5,102 bases of DNA, from NCBI GenBank assembly GCA_025927935.1, contig JAICKM010000534.1, forward strand, positions 1 to 5,102. The letters run 5' to 3'. The notes below the pieces were generated by a model, which saw only the letters and a list, made by a program, of their open reading frames with translations, ran no database searches and was not told the DNA's origin. Shown here one piece after another: positions 5,102-5,102 of this stretch; positions within the stretch are counted from its first letter, which is position 1; each line of letters starts with the position of its first letter. The DNA is from Chloroflexia bacterium (GTDB taxonomy: Bacteria; Chloroflexota; Chloroflexia; QHBQ01; JADMIH01). The position numbers and the translations under genes are program-made.

Positions 5102-5102
5102 C

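Overview
The window is about 5.1 kb of GC-rich bacterial chromosome. It carries two rightward genes on the left and three leftward genes on the right, and the two sets converge near position 2900-2980. No mobile element, CRISPR array, rRNA or tRNA gene was seen. Three things suggest Chloroflexota (Anaerolineae/Chloroflexia-like): the large multi-pass membrane protein with a conserved PLPYLLL...RVPRRF segment, the Thermus/Deinococcus-like glutamyl-tRNA synthetase (DPHVGTAY signature), and short dispersed-repeat debris between genes. This placement is inferred from family resemblance and needs a database search to confirm.

Left part (1-1452): the C-terminal 379 residues of a large membrane protein enter from the left edge, with two visible transmembrane segments, an extracytoplasmic region and a terminal beta-rich domain. 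A 311-base intergenic region follows. It holds a GC-rich inverted repeat of a dispersed-repeat type, a second small hairpin, a candidate sigma-70 promoter (TTGCGG-18-TATAAT), four tandem heptamers and a potentially folded leader, and it ends in a strong ribosome binding site.

Middle (1453-2961): gltX (480 aa) is complete and appears catalytically intact. A perfect 13-bp stem after it probably terminates transcription from both sides.

Right part (2983-5102, minus strand): a NarL/DevR-type response regulator (215 aa) with its own promoter is followed by a strong terminator-like hairpin. After that comes a two-gene operon in which a receiver-only response regulator (144 aa) overlaps an ECF-type sigma factor (246 aa) by the four bases ATGA. 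The two receivers align without gaps from residue 8 to 111 at about 40% identity by hand count. The receiver-only copy has lost one metal-binding acidic residue and the DNA-binding domain. No histidine kinase or anti-sigma factor gene is present. The most interesting inference is that the stand-alone receiver is coupled to, and may control, the sigma factor, with the full-length NarL-type paralogue as the ancestral or upstream regulator.
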